The notes: generated by a model not told the origin, from the letters alone. Counted from the stretch's first letter, positions 8,077-17,519 are shown. The stretch is DNA of 64,000 nucleotides from Methylobacterium platani (GCF_001653715.1 NZ_LWHQ01000028.1:20370-84369); one strand, 5' to 3'. Numbers and translations are program-made.

Positions 8077-10098
8077 TCAGGCGACATTCCGGGCCGCCGC
8101 CTCGACGGCGGAGACGATGTCGGCCACCCCGAGACGGACATAGGCGAGCACGTCGTTAGGCGTACGGCCGCTCTTCGGCATGGTCCGGACCGCGAGGGCG
8201 TGCACCCTCGGCGCGTCGACGGCCTCCGCCGCGGCCTCCGCCAGTTCGCTGCCGATCCCGCCGACGTAGTTGTCCTCGACCGTCATGACCACGCCGCCGC
8301 GGCCGGCGAGTGCCAGGACCGGCGCGGTGTCCATCGGCAGGGAATAGGCGTCGACCACCGCCACCGAGTGCCCGGCCTTGGCCAGAACCTCCACCGCCTC
8401 CAGGCAGCCATGGACCATGTAGCCGGAGGCGACCAGGACCATCCGCGGCCCGTCGTTCGGCGAGCAGCGCAGGACCTTGTGGCCGCCGAACGGGAAGCGC
8501 TCGTCCTCCGCGTAGAGGATCGGCAGGTCCGCCCGCACCGCCCGCAGGTAGAAGGCGCCCGGGGAGTACGCCATGGCGAGCACCATCGCGTAGGCGCCCA
8601 CGGCGTCGCTCGGGGTCAGCACCGTGACCGCCGGGCGGCCGGCCTTGTCCTCGACATGCGAGAAGGCGCGCATGAAGGCGACGTCGGCGAGCGCCATCTG
8701 GCTCGGCCCGTCCGAGGCCAGGGTCGCGCCGGCATGGGTGCCGACGAGCTTGAGGCCGGCGCCGCCGATGACCGCCATCTCGATCTGGTCGAAGGCGCGC
8801 TCCAGGAAGCGCCCGAAGGTGCTGGCGAACGGGATCTTGCCGCCGCTCGCGAGGCCCGCGGCCGCCGAGACCATGTTCTGCTCGGCGATGCGCGCCTCGA
8901 AGTAGCGCTCGGGAAAGGCCTTCGCGAAGCCGTCGGCGTAGGTCGAGTTCTTCACGTCGGCATCGAGCGCCACGACGGCGGGATTCGCGGCGCCGAGAGC
9001 CTCCAAGGCGAGCCCGTAGGCCCGGCGCGGCGAGAGGGCGCGCGTCTCCTTCACAGCTGCGGCGACCGTCGGGTTGCGGCCGACCGCCGCCATGAACCCG
9101 ACCGGCTCGGTCGCAGGCGTCGAGGCCGGCGGCGCGGGAGGCGGCGCGATCGTGAGGACCGCCGCGCTCGCGCCGGGGTCGATGCCGGCGACGCCTAGCG
9201 CCCGGGCGCGCGCATCGAGGGCGGCGAGGGCGGCGTCGAGCCCGCCTGCCGTGACGGGGGTGCCGTGATGACCCATGCCGCCGAGGTCGGGCACGCCCCA
9301 GCCCTTGACGGTCAGGGCGATCACGCAGAGGGGCCTCGCCTCCCGCGAGGTCGGCCGCGCCCGCAGGACCTGCTCGATCGCGACGGGATCGTGGCCGTCG
9401 ACCACGACCGCCTCCCAGCCGAACGCCTCCGCCTTGCGTGCCAGGGACTGCCAGTCCTGGGCCGGGGAGACCCGGTCGCTCTGCCCGAGGGCGTTGCAGT
9501 TGAAGAGGGCGACGACGGACGAGAGCCCGTGATCGGCGATGAAGTCCATCGCCTCCCAGATCTGGCCCTCTCGCGCCTCGCCGTCGCCGATGATGCAGTA
9601 GATCGCCTTCGCGCTGCCATCGATCCGGGCGGCCGCGGCAAGCCCCGCCGCGACGGAGAGCCCCTGTCCGAGCGACCCGGTCGCCGCGTCGAAGAACGGA
9701 AACCCGAGCATCGGGTTGGGGTGGCCGTCGACGAAGCTGTCGATGCTGCGCAGGGCGAGGAGATCGTCCAGCGTCATCGGCCGCGCCGCGCCGCCGGGGC
9801 GGACCGTCACGCCGAGATCGGTGCAGGCCGCGTAGACGATGGGCACCGCATGGCCCTCGGAGAGGACGAGGCGGTCGGAACCGGGGGCGTCGGGTCGGGC
9901 CGGGTCCCAGCGCATCACCCCGTACATCAGCACCGTGACGAGGTGGGCGAGCGACAGCGCGGTGGTGGGGTGCCCGCTCCCGGCCGAGGTGGTGGCCCGA
10001 ATCGCGAGCTTGCCGAGCGCGATCGCCTTGGCCTGGACGGCCTTCGACCGGATGTCGTCGGCCGGATCGATGGGCGGGACTGGCGCGGGCATGCTCAT
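8077..10098 (-). CDS. tkt: transketolase
   Basis: A full-length 673-residue thiamine-diphosphate enzyme that moves two-carbon units between sugar phosphates in the pentose phosphate pathway. The N-terminal half carries 'AGSGHPTTALS' and the cofactor/metal motif 'GDGEAREGQIWE...FNCNALGQSD'; the central part has 'AEQNMVSAAAGLASGGKIPFASTF', and the C-terminal third the usual transketolase C domain. It is too long and continuous to be a split E1 subunit. The start ATG 10098 overlaps (ATGA) a 44-codon ORF that is the beginning of a transaldolase gene, so transketolase translation is probably coupled to that remnant. A possible cyclic role with methanol metabolism is inference. Confidence 0.93.
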   Translation of the reverse strand: MSMPAPVPPIDPADDIRSKAVQAKAIALGKLAIRATTSAGSGHPTTALSLAHLVTVLMYGVMRWDPARPDAPGSDRLVLSEGHAVPIVYAACTDLGVTVRPGGAARPMTLDDLLALRSIDSFVDGHPNPMLGFPFFDAATGSLGQGLSVAAGLAAAARIDGSAKAIYCIIGDGEAREGQIWEAMDFIADHGLSSVVALFNCNALGQSDRVSPAQDWQSLARKAEAFGWEAVVVDGHDPVAIEQVLRARPTSREARPLCVIALTVKGWGVPDLGGMGHHGTPVTAGGLDAALAALDARARALGVAGIDPGASAAVLTIAPPPAPPASTPATEPVGFMAAVGRNPTVAAAVKETRALSPRRAYGLALEALGAANPAVVALDADVKNSTYADGFAKAFPERYFEARIAEQNMVSAAAGLASGGKIPFASTFGRFLERAFDQIEMAVIGGAGLKLVGTHAGATLASDGPSQMALADVAFMRAFSHVEDKAGRPAVTVLTPSDAVGAYAMVLAMAYSPGAFYLRAVRADLPILYAEDERFPFGGHKVLRCSPNDGPRMVLVASGYMVHGCLEAVEVLAKAGHSVAVVDAYSLPMDTAPVLALAGRGGVVMTVEDNYVGGIGSELAEAAAEAVDAPRVHALAVRTMPKSGRTPNDVLAYVRLGVADIVSAVEAAARNVA

Positions 10099-10229
10099 GC
10101 GGCGGCTCCTGTGCGGGACGTGTCGGGGGCCGCCGCCGGCGCGTTGCCGGATTCGATGCAGGGGCGGCTCAGGTCGTCGAGCCAGACGGCGACCCCGTTC
10201 GCCGCGAGGTCGTGCAGTGGGTTGGTCAT
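10095..10229 (-). pseudogene. tal: N-terminal transaldolase remnant coupled to tkt
   Basis: A 44-codon ORF whose first 29 residues ('MTNPLHDLAANGVAVWLDDL', 'SRPCIESGN') match the well-known start of bacterial transaldolases, then switches to an Ala/Pro-rich tail and stops. The start ATG 10229 keeps a good ribosome site (AAGGA), and the stop overlaps the tkt start as ATGA. This fits an internal deletion that removed the catalytic barrel but preserved the translational lead-in to tkt. It cannot be catalytically active. A full transaldolase copy may exist elsewhere. Confidence 0.65.
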
Positions 10230-10304
10230 GCGGTCATCCTTGGTTCGTCGGAGCACCCGCCGGCCGGGCCGATCCGTCGCGCCGGCCACGTCCGGGGCGC
10301 GCGG

Positions 10305-11303
10305 TCATCCGATTGACCGCAGGGGCGGGGCGCGCCCGGCTGGTAGGCGGGTGCCTTCGGCGAGCCAGGCCTCCGCCGCGCTGCGCCCGGCCGCGCGCAG
10401 CCGCAGCAGGAAACGCCAGCCGAGATCGGTGCTGCTCTCGTCCTGGAGCGCCGGGTGGTGGTCCTCCGCCGAGACGCGGTGCAGCGCCAGGGCGCGGAGC
10501 TTCGCCGCCAGGGCGCTGCGGCCCCCGCCGGACCACGACAGGTCCACCATCGTGCGCAACGCGGACAGCTCGCGCTGGAGCACGCCATCGAAGGTGATCT
10601 GCTCCAGTCGCCGGACGATGTCGGGCGCGCTGCAGGGCGCCCCCTGGCCGAGACTTGGCACGATCTGAACCAGCAGGATCGCCGGGGCGTCGGACGCCTC
10701 GATGAGGCGGATCAACGGCGGGTTGGCCGAGTAGCCCCCGTCCCAGTAGCGCCGGCCCTCGATCTCGACCGCCTGGGACTTCAGGGGGATGCAGCCCGAG
10801 GCGAGGACCATCTTGCGCACGAGTTCGGTCTCGCGAAAGATCCGGGTCGCGCCATCCGGGACCGCGGTCGCGGCGACCAGGAGCTTGAACGGAGGCGCGG
10901 CGCGAAGGGCGTCGAAATCGACCGCGTCGGCGAGCAGCCGGTCGAGGGCATCGTGGTTGAAGGGATTCGACTGGTAGGGCGAGAGCCAGCGGGACGTGAT
11001 GTCGGTGAAGACGGTCACGGCGGGCCCGAGCTGAGGCGGCGCGGTCTCGCTGATGCGCTTCCAGAAGCGGTCGAGGTGGCGCCGCGCCTCCGGCCGGCCA
11101 CCGGCGATCAGGCCGGCCGCCATCACGACGGCGTTGACCGACCCGGCATTCGTGCTGCTGACGGCGTCGATGACGAGATCGTCCTCCTCCAGCAGCCGGT
11201 CGAGGACGCCCCAGGTGAAGGCGCCGAACGAGCCGCCGCCCTGGAGTGCCAGCGAGAGGGTGCGAGGTGCGCGGTGCGGTGCGAGGTCGGTCGGTGCGGT
11301 CAT
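10305..11303 (-). CDS. patatin-like protein lacking the catalytic serine
   Basis: A 332-residue patatin fold. The glycine-rich oxyanion loop 'LQGGGSFGAF' (about residues 20-29) and the 'YWDGGYSANP' aspartate motif (Asp near 189) are intact. The nucleophile elbow, normally G-x-S-x-G, reads S-T-N-A-G at residues 50-54, so the serine is asparagine. Family knowledge makes Ser the nucleophile, so lipase activity is doubtful. The frame stays open upstream to ATG 11660 and would add about 119 residues with one hydrophobic segment ('SLLAVVGILCLGAVAL'), which could anchor it in the membrane. Neither start has a strong ribosome site. Confidence 0.8.
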   Translation of the reverse strand: MTAPTDLAPHRAPRTLSLALQGGGSFGAFTWGVLDRLLEEDDLVIDAVSSTNAGSVNAVVMAAGLIAGGRPEARRHLDRFWKRISETAPPQLGPAVTVFTDITSRWLSPYQSNPFNHDALDRLLADAVDFDALRAAPPFKLLVAATAVPDGATRIFRETELVRKMVLASGCIPLKSQAVEIEGRRYWDGGYSANPPLIRLIEASDAPAILLVQIVPSLGQGAPCSAPDIVRRLEQITFDGVLQRELSALRTMVDLSWSGGGRSALAAKLRALALHRVSAEDHHPALQDESSTDLGWRFLLRLRAAGRSAAEAWLAEGTRLPAGRAPPLRSIG

Positions 11304-11839
11304 CGGATCGGGTCCGGTGTCGGGGCGAGGAGGCAGGCCGGTCCCGGGTCGGTCGGCGGGATCGGCGGCTCCGAATGATCGCCTCTGTGCGGGGACCGCG
11401 TCCCGTCGCCTGCGCCACGACAGCGCGACCGCGCCGAGGCACAGGATCCCGACGACGGCGAGCAGCGACGGTCCGAGGCGGCGGAGAGGAGCCTGCGTCA
11501 CCGGCCCGGACCTCGGCGCGGCGACGGGTCCCTCGACGCTGGGTCCCGTGGCGCCGGTTCTCACTTGGGTGCAGACGACGGGCCGGTCCAGGAAAGCGTC
11601 CGCCATCGCGAGGCGGAACGGAAGCGGCCCGCGGCGTTCCGAACGGGGATCGATGGCCATGGTGGTCTCGTGAGCGTGGAGGAAACGGGTCGGATCCCGG
11701 GGCGATCCTTGCCCGGAAGCGGCTTGGGACCGGGCAGGAGCGCCGCCGCTTCGCGCCATCCTCCGACGCCGTCGTGGGTCCGGCGGTGGGCGATGCAGGG
11801 GCGAAAAAGCCCGATCGGAGTTGGTCCGTGGCGTTCCCA
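11304..11839. other. open stretch upstream of the patatin gene
   Basis: 536 bases with no independent gene supported. On the reverse strand 11304-11660 is in frame with the patatin and includes a plausible membrane helix, so it may be an N-terminal extension of that protein. The rest shows nothing. Confidence 0.35.
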
Positions 11840-12202
11840 TCAGCGGCGTCTGCGGATCGCCACGGCGAGGAGGTAGCCGAGGGCACCGGCCATCGCGGCG
11901 AACGCGAGCGGGAATTCCTTGGCATACTGGGTGAGCGTGTCGCCGCCCCGTCGGGGGGCGGCTCCGGCCTCCGGAAGGACGTCGCGACCCGTGTCGATCG
12001 CCCGGTCGGCGAGGTCGCCGGCCTCGCCCGCCACGTCGCGCACGGTGTCGCTTGCCTGCCCGACGCGGGTCTCGGTGGCGCCTCCGACCTCGTCCCGCTT
12101 GCCCTCCGCCCTGGTCTCGTCGTTCCCGGCTACGGTGCCGGCCGCGCCCTGGACCTTGCCGCCGAACTCCCTGGCGGCGCCGGCGATGCTGTTCTCGTCC
12201 AT
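11840..12202 (-). CDS. CsbD-like stress protein with C-terminal membrane helix
   Basis: A 120-residue protein. The N-terminal part ('AAREFGGKVQGAAGTVAGND', 'AEGKRDEVGGATE') resembles CsbD-family stress proteins; the middle resembles amphipathic LEA/YjbJ-like repeats; the C-terminus ('FPLAFAAMAGALGYLLAV', then RRRR) is a membrane anchor of ElaB/DUF883 type. The ATG at 12202 has AGGAGA six bases upstream. It lies in a reverse-strand block of membrane and stress proteins with the genes at 12609 and 13622. Its role in osmotic or general stress is inferred from family. Confidence 0.8.
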   Translation of the reverse strand: MDENSIAGAAREFGGKVQGAAGTVAGNDETRAEGKRDEVGGATETRVGQASDTVRDVAGEAGDLADRAIDTGRDVLPEAGAAPRRGGDTLTQYAKEFPLAFAAMAGALGYLLAVAIRRRR

Positions 12203-12608
12203 CTCGTTCTCCTGTCGTCGTCGGGTCGGGGGCCGCCGCCGGGCGGAACCGGCTGGTCCGCCCGTCCGCCGTGCCACCCGCATGAAGGCCCGTCCGGGTC
12301 GGCCGGTCGTCGGGTTGGTGGGGTCGTCGTCGGTCGGCCCCAACCGCCGGGTTTCCGGACGGTCGTCCGACGCCTCGGCCCGCTCCGTCATGCCCGGCGG
12401 CGCGTCGCGGGCTTCGCTGCGGCCGTTGCCGGAACGGCCGCAGCGCCTCACGGGACCGATCTTCCGCCGCCCGCGTGGCGGGAGGGCATGGCCGATGCTG
12501 CGATCGCGAACAGGACGAGAAGCTGGATCACGGCACCGGCCTTTCACGGGAGGAGAGCCGAGGAGGCCCGGAGTGATGCGGGGCTCGCAGGCGCGGCCCG
12601 CAAGGACG
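12203..12608. other. intergenic, no gene supported
   Basis: 406 GC-rich bases between two reverse genes. All open frames here read as Arg/Pro-rich noise. It presumably holds the promoter for the CsbD-like gene. Confidence 0.35.
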
Positions 12609-13583
12609 TCACACGCGGCGCGGCGCCGGTGCGTGGGAGGAGATGCGGGTGACGACCGGCGCGACGGCCGCGCTGCGACCGGCGAAGAAGGCGGCGAGCG
12701 CACCGAAGATCAGGGCCAGCGCCCCGGAGAGGGCTCCCTGGGACACCCGACGGGCAGCGGCGTCGGCAACCTCCTTCGACTGCTCCTTGGCCGAGGCGAG
12801 GGTCTCCTTGAACTGCTGCACGTATTGGGCGACCTGGGTCCGGGCCTGCTCGACGGGGATGTTCTGGGCCTTCGCCAGGGCCTGGGCGGCCTTGTCCTGC
12901 GCGGCGGCCTGCTGGGCTCCGTCGCCCGAGACGGCGGCCCGCATGGCGGTCACCGCGGTGTCCTTCAGCGCGGCCGGATCGGATCCGGATCCGCCCCGGA
13001 TTCCGGCCTCGATCCCTGAGAACGGGTCCGTGACCTTGCTCAGGGACGGCGCCGCCGCCTGCGCCAGGGTCGAGACCGATCCGCCCATCGCGTTGCCGAC
13101 CCCGCCGATGGCCGAGGTGGCCGTGCCGAGGGCGCCACTGACGATGCCGCTGGCTGCCGACGACAGCATGTACAGAACGACGAGGGTCGAGACCGCCCAG
13201 GCGAGCAGGCCGTGATGCCCTGCCGTGGCGGGCGACGGCTTGCCCGAGAGCCGGCCGGCGAAGTATCCGCCGGCCCCCGCGGCGAGGATCCCGGAGAGGA
13301 CGAACCAGAGGCCGGCGCCGATGCCGAGCGAACTCGCCGCCGGGGTGCCGTCGCCCAGGGGGTCGACCGTCGAGAGGCCGATGCCGAGGCCGAGCATGTT
13401 CAGGATGACCTGGGCGATGAGCCCGACCGTGGCGCCCGCGAAGACTGCGCTCCACGAGACCGAGTTCAGCATCATCGTGCGCACCTCCTCGGCCGGCGCG
13501 ACGGCATTCGTCTGGGAGGGGGCCGGATCGAGGCCGGGCTGGCGGCCCGGGGCGACGGGCGTGGCTTCGCTGATGGTGGGCAT
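12609..13583 (-). CDS. PhnA-like polytopic membrane protein
   Basis: A 324-residue membrane protein of unknown function, of the kind often labelled 'PhnA-like' in Methylobacterium. The N-terminus is soluble and Pro/Ala-rich; hydrophobic helices occur at about residues 45-68 ('SAVFAGATVGLIAQVILNML'), 85-110 and 130-155, then a long Ala/Gln-rich amphipathic stretch (about 195-270), and a last membrane helix near 285-305. ATG 13583 has AGGAA upstream. It is flanked by CsbD-like and GlsB genes on the same strand, suggesting an envelope-stress cluster. No catalytic motif is visible. Confidence 0.75.
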   Translation of the reverse strand: MPTISEATPVAPGRQPGLDPAPSQTNAVAPAEEVRTMMLNSVSWSAVFAGATVGLIAQVILNMLGLGIGLSTVDPLGDGTPAASSLGIGAGLWFVLSGILAAGAGGYFAGRLSGKPSPATAGHHGLLAWAVSTLVVLYMLSSAASGIVSGALGTATSAIGGVGNAMGGSVSTLAQAAAPSLSKVTDPFSGIEAGIRGGSGSDPAALKDTAVTAMRAAVSGDGAQQAAAQDKAAQALAKAQNIPVEQARTQVAQYVQQFKETLASAKEQSKEVADAAARRVSQGALSGALALIFGALAAFFAGRSAAVAPVVTRISSHAPAPRRV

Positions 13584-13621
13584 TGGGGATTCCTGGATGT
13601 CGGGATGGGACGGGCGGCGGA

Positions 13622-13879
13622 TCAGACGACCCGGCGGCCCACGAGGGCGTGGTAGAGCCACAGCACGACCACCGCTCCAACGGTGGCGACGAGCAGGCTG
13701 TAGAGGTTGAGTCCCGAGACGCCGGGCTCGCCGAACTGATGGAACAGGAAGCCGCCGACGACGGCGCCCACGATTCCGAGTGCGATGTCGACGATCAGCC
13801 CCTGGCCGGTGCTGTTGACGATCCTGCTGCCGATGAATCCGGCGATCAGGCCGAGGACGATCCAGGCGAGGAAAGACAT
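13622..13879 (-). CDS. GlsB/YeaQ/YmgE family membrane protein
   Basis: An 85-residue protein with three hydrophobic segments and the glycine-rich signature of transglycosylase-associated (GlsB/YeaQ/YmgE) proteins: 'LGLIAGFIGSRIVN', 'IVDIALGIVGAVVGGFLF' and 'LVATVGAVVVLWLYH'. It sits in the cytoplasmic membrane. Members are linked to acid and general stress, with no proven reaction. It starts at ATG 13879 and is the first gene of the reverse block 13879-11840. Confidence 0.88.
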   Translation of the reverse strand: MSFLAWIVLGLIAGFIGSRIVNSTGQGLIVDIALGIVGAVVGGFLFHQFGEPGVSGLNLYSLLVATVGAVVVLWLYHALVGRRVV

Positions 13880-15099
13880 GGGTTGGCTCCAGCTTGCGGC
13901 AGGCGGCGGGTCCCGGCGCGAACGCGCGACGGGCGATGGAACGCATCCAATGGCGAGGTCCACATCGGGCGCGTGGACATGACGGGTGTCGAATGCGGCC
14001 GTGGCTTCGGCCTTGCCGACCGTCAGGCCGTTGGCCTGCTTGCAGGGCACCGCATGATCGAGCGGCGGATGCCTACGGCATCGGATGGATCGGCCCCGCC
14101 GCCATGGCCATCCGTACCTTCGCAGAGGGTACGATTATTAAATATCTGTCCGTGGCATAAGTTCCAAATATTTTAGGGATTTATTGAAGATAAGTCGGCG
14201 GACGAGCCGAAATATACGAATAACATATGTATGTCTTATTCGAGACAATCATCATTGGATGATAATCGGCACGGAAGAGATCGTCACTAGGACCGAAAAA
14301 TACGTCGCCACGCGGATGGAGGCACCGACTGGTCCGTCACGGGCCGTCGGCGGTTGTTGAAACCAGGGACGGGATTCTGCAAGGCACGCATCCGTACGGC
14401 GTGACGATCCCCATTCCTCGTGCCGGGCGGCGTCGGGCGGCCCCGTCGACCCCTCGGCGGAGCAATCGCACCGACCATGTTTCTTCACATGTCCGACGCC
14501 TTGATATTGGCATACCCGAGAAAGACGCACCCGATCATATGATGAAATAATATAAATCGGCGCTATTCAATGGTGTCCAGGTCGGATTTTCGATAATACC
14601 CCCTCCTGCGATTAAGGGAGCGACATAAGTATCCGAGCGTTGCCGGGCATGGGCGCATGCCGTCTCGCGGGGTGTCGGCGCCGGCGGAACGGCCGATATC
14701 CGGGAGCGCCGACACCGAAGCCCGCAGGCTCGTCGGCGATTCGACCCGGTGTGTGGTGCCCGTCCGCCGCCCCTAGCGCATCCAGGAATCGATCAACCTT
14801 CAACGGAGATCCGGCATGGCCGAGCGTCACGATCAAGCCCTATCCCCGCCGGGGCCGCAGCGGAAGGGGGGCCGGATCAAAGGATTCCAGAGCTACGTCC
14901 GATCGCACCATGATCGGGCGATTGTCCGGGCAGCGGCTCCGCGCAGGCCTCGCGATAATAAATTCTATGACATTCAAATGATATTTTCGCACAATCCCCT
15001 TATAGGTGCGAATTATTTCAATGTCACGTGGCTGAACCATCCTGATATTCGGCAAGTTGTCGTTCATACGACTCGCAAAATCGCTAGCGGAGCATGCAC
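13880..15099. other. 1.2 kb stretch without a supported gene
   Basis: GC swings from high to strongly AT-rich (14150-14290, 14520-14620, 14950-15030). There is a perfect 10-base inverted repeat at 14671-14716. The ORF 14816-15103 has a GGAG site and ends ATGA-overlapped with the next gene, but its second half reads as AT-rich noise, so it is not called. Confidence 0.4.
14671..14716. repeat. inverted repeat / possible hairpin
   Basis: GGTGTCGGCG at 14671-14680 pairs perfectly with CGCCGACACC at 14707-14716 across a 26-base loop. No T-run follows on either strand, so it is not a standard intrinsic terminator. It could be an RNA structure or a protein site. Confidence 0.35.
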
Positions 15100-15384
15100 A
15101 TGACGGAAAACACATCGGGCCAGGACAGCCGCCAAGGCAAGCCTGGCAAGCCCGTGCTCTATGTCTTGATCGCCAGCTTCGGCTTGGCCTTGGTCTCGTT
15201 CGTCGCCCTGCTGACCTGGCAAGGCGCGAATGCGCCGACAGACGTGAGCCAGACCGCATCGCGACAGCAAGGCACGGGTTCGGCGAGCGGGCCGTCGAAC
15301 GCAGCGACGTCGGCGACTTCCACTGGCGTGCCCGCCGGCAACCCGGCCTACCCGCAACCCGCGTCGCGCAGCGGCAATCCGTGA
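15100..15384 (+). CDS. small single-pass membrane protein
   Basis: A 94-residue protein. A short charged N-terminus is followed by one hydrophobic helix (about residues 20-42, 'VLYVLIASFGLALVSFVALL') and a Ser/Thr/Ala/Gly-rich low-complexity tail, presumably periplasmic. ATG 15100 is preferred over ATG 15094 because GGAG then lies seven bases upstream. The function is not recognised. It is convergent with 15682-16017. Confidence 0.6.
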   Translation: MTENTSGQDSRQGKPGKPVLYVLIASFGLALVSFVALLTWQGANAPTDVSQTASRQQGTGSASGPSNAATSATSTGVPAGNPAYPQPASRSGNP

Positions 15385-15681
15385 CACCCGTCTCAACCGA
15401 GGGGTGGGGCGGCTATTCCGCGACATCGACCGGTGGCCGGCATGTCACTGTCGGCCGATAGCGGCGACGGCGGCGGCATTCGCAAGGATCGTGTCCGGGG
15501 CCGCGGGCGGGGGGCGTCCCCATGGGTGATCGGCGCTCGCGCGGCGGGGCTCGCCGCACAGGCGCTGGCTGTCCGCCGGCCGTATCCTCGCTCCAGTCCG
15601 GGGACCGGCACCACCGATGAATCCGGCGGCGGTCGAACCCACCCGCGAGGGGCGCCGCCGACCGTGCCTCGGTCCTCGGCC

Positions 15682-16017
15682 TCATCCGCGCGGAAGGGGG
15701 CGAGCCTCGTCGAGGTCCGGCAGGTCCCGATCGGTTTCCGACCGCGCCGTGTAGTGCGGATCGAGCTGAGTCGTGAGCAGATCGCGGCCCTCGCCGGTGT
15801 CCTTGCTGATGGCGAGCAGGGAGTTGTAGGACCGATCGTTGTCCCGCAGGGACGCGTTCAGGACCTCGTGGGGCGCCAGGTGCCGGCAAGCCAGGCGCTG
15901 AAGCATCGCAATGATGTCGACCTCCGTCGCGAGCTCGAAGCCGATCGTGCTCCTGAAAAAGATCTCGACGCCGCTCCGGCCTTCGATCACCCAGATGCGT
16001 CTCGGCTCATCCGACAT
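15682..16017 (-). CDS. hypothetical protein
   Basis: A 111-residue soluble protein starting at ATG 16017 with GGAGAAG upstream. It begins 'MSDEPRRIWVIEGRSGVEIF' and has a helical middle ('ATEVDIIAMLQRLACRHLAP'). No recognisable catalytic motif, signal or membrane segment. The look is of a conserved alphaproteobacterial hypothetical. It is divergent from the crp gene at 16288. Confidence 0.6.
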   Translation of the reverse strand: MSDEPRRIWVIEGRSGVEIFFRSTIGFELATEVDIIAMLQRLACRHLAPHEVLNASLRDNDRSYNSLLAISKDTGEGRDLLTTQLDPHYTARSETDRDLPDLDEARPLPRG

Positions 16018-16287
16018 TCGGTGCTTCTCCTTCGATGCCAACGGATGCACTCCTTGCGCGCGCGAGACCGAGGGGGGCGGGTGCAGGTGACGTCCGGTCT
16101 GTGCAACAGACCTCGCTTGAACGATCTCACGCAGGGATCGTCTTTCGCGCTCGGAGAGGCGGCCTTACGCTGCAACCCTGACCAGATATTATCCGGAAAA
16201 AATCGAAGAAAACGGTGGTATGTTGTATTTGGTGATTAATTTGTGTTGTATTCCAAGCTCGTCATCGGTTGTTTCTTACAGGTGCTG

Positions 16288-17079
16288 ATGGCTGGGAGAG
16301 GTGTGCGCTTCCACCTGCAAAGTGAAGGGAGGGCCGCCTTGGTCCCCACATCGAGCCACCCGGCAGACATGCTCGTTCGCAAGCTGGGCAGCATTGCGCG
16401 CCTCTCCGACGAAGAGCGCCGCGCCGTCATGCGCCTGCCCATGACGATCAGGCCGTTGCCTGGCGGGCATGATATCGTATGCGAGCACGACCGTCCCATG
16501 CAGTGCTGCCTGATTCTGGATGGCTGGGCGAGCCGCTACCAGTTGTTAGCCGAGGGCAGGCGCCAGATCTTCTCGTTCCATGTTCCGGGCGACATTCCCG
16601 ACCTGCAGAGCTTGCACCTGCGTGTCATGGACCACAGCCTGTGCGCCTTGACGCCCGTCACGCTGGCGTTCGTCCCCCACGAGGCGATTCGCGACCTGAC
16701 GACCGGGTATCCCGGCATCGCGGCGACGCTCTGGCGTGATACCTTGGTCGACGGTGCCATCTTCCGAGAGTGGATGGTCGGGATGGGCCGTCGGTCGGCA
16801 TACCAGGCGGTCGCGCACCTGTTTTGCGAGATGTATGTCAAACTCGAGGCCGTCGGGCTGGCCGAGAATCATCGCTACAGGCTGCCCGTCATGCAAGTCG
16901 ACATCGCCGACGCGCTCGGTCTGTCGAACGTGCACATCAATCGTGTTTTACGCCAGTTGCGCGAGGAAAATTTGCTCGCGCTTAGGAATGGCTGGCTCAA
17001 TATTTCAAACTGGCCGGAACTCGCCAAGATCGGCGAGTTTGATCCCTTGTACCTCCACGTGGACCGACTGACAGCATGA
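16288..17079 (+). CDS. Crp/Fnr-type transcription regulator
   Basis: A 263-residue regulator with a sensor roll at about residues 45-155 ('HDIVCEHDRPMQCCLILDGWASRYQ', 'FHVPGDIPDLQSLHL') and a winged helix at about 185-245 ('MQVDIADALGLSNVHINRVLRQLREENLL'). It is a paralogue of those at 2811 and 3882. ATG 16288 was chosen; the frame extends to TTG 16243, and ATG 16369 is also possible. The stop overlaps (ATGA) the small partner gene, exactly as at 3882/3885. The effector is unknown, and no Fnr-type Cys cluster is seen. Confidence 0.85.
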   Translation: MAGRGVRFHLQSEGRAALVPTSSHPADMLVRKLGSIARLSDEERRAVMRLPMTIRPLPGGHDIVCEHDRPMQCCLILDGWASRYQLLAEGRRQIFSFHVPGDIPDLQSLHLRVMDHSLCALTPVTLAFVPHEAIRDLTTGYPGIAATLWRDTLVDGAIFREWMVGMGRRSAYQAVAHLFCEMYVKLEAVGLAENHRYRLPVMQVDIADALGLSNVHINRVLRQLREENLLALRNGWLNISNWPELAKIGEFDPLYLHVDRLTA

Positions 17080-17318
17080 GCCTCCACCTTCAGCCTGTCC
17101 CGATCGCAACGGGCAGCCGCGACGCGGAAAGCCGGCTCGTCTCCGCCGACGGCTTCCTGGTCGCTGTGCTGGTCCGCCTCTCCGAGGATCACGGGGTGGA
17201 TGAGGGAAGGTGGTTTCTCGAGGCGGGCTTCGGCCGGGTGGATGACCAGGGCCAGCCCACCTTCGCCGATCTTGATGAAGCGCAGGCGTGGATCCAGCAT
17301 CGCCTCGACGGGCAATGA
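17076..17318 (+). CDS. Crp-coupled small protein (uncharacterised)
   Basis: An 80-residue protein starting inside the crp stop (ATGA). It shares 'ADGFLVAVLVRL', 'RWFLEAGFGR' and 'PTFADLDEAQAWIQHRL' with the product at 3619-3885. It is soluble, with no signal peptide. The repeat of the same coupled arrangement at two loci, with crp genes in the same order, is the only functional clue. It is followed 200 bases later by the gene at 17520. Confidence 0.68.
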   Translation: MSLHLQPVPIATGSRDAESRLVSADGFLVAVLVRLSEDHGVDEGRWFLEAGFGRVDDQGQPTFADLDEAQAWIQHRLDGQ

Positions 17319-17519
17319 GCCGGTCGCCGGCCCTCGCGCTTCGGGCGACACGCCGGACAAAGGCGTGCGCTATCCGTGAGAAATGCCAGGCCGCGCACGG
17401 GTTTCGCTGTCCTCGAGCGACATGGCTCTGCCTCGCGCCGGACACTCGGCCAACTCGGCCCGATGTCGCGCGAGCCTCGGCCCCGAGGCATGGCAGAACG
17501 GAAACACGGGAAGTAGCGC

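Noticed and set aside
14816..15103. Forward ORF of 95 codons with GGAG site and ATGA overlap with the next gene
   Set aside because: The second half crosses AT-rich intergenic sequence and shows no protein-like composition; no similarity recognised.
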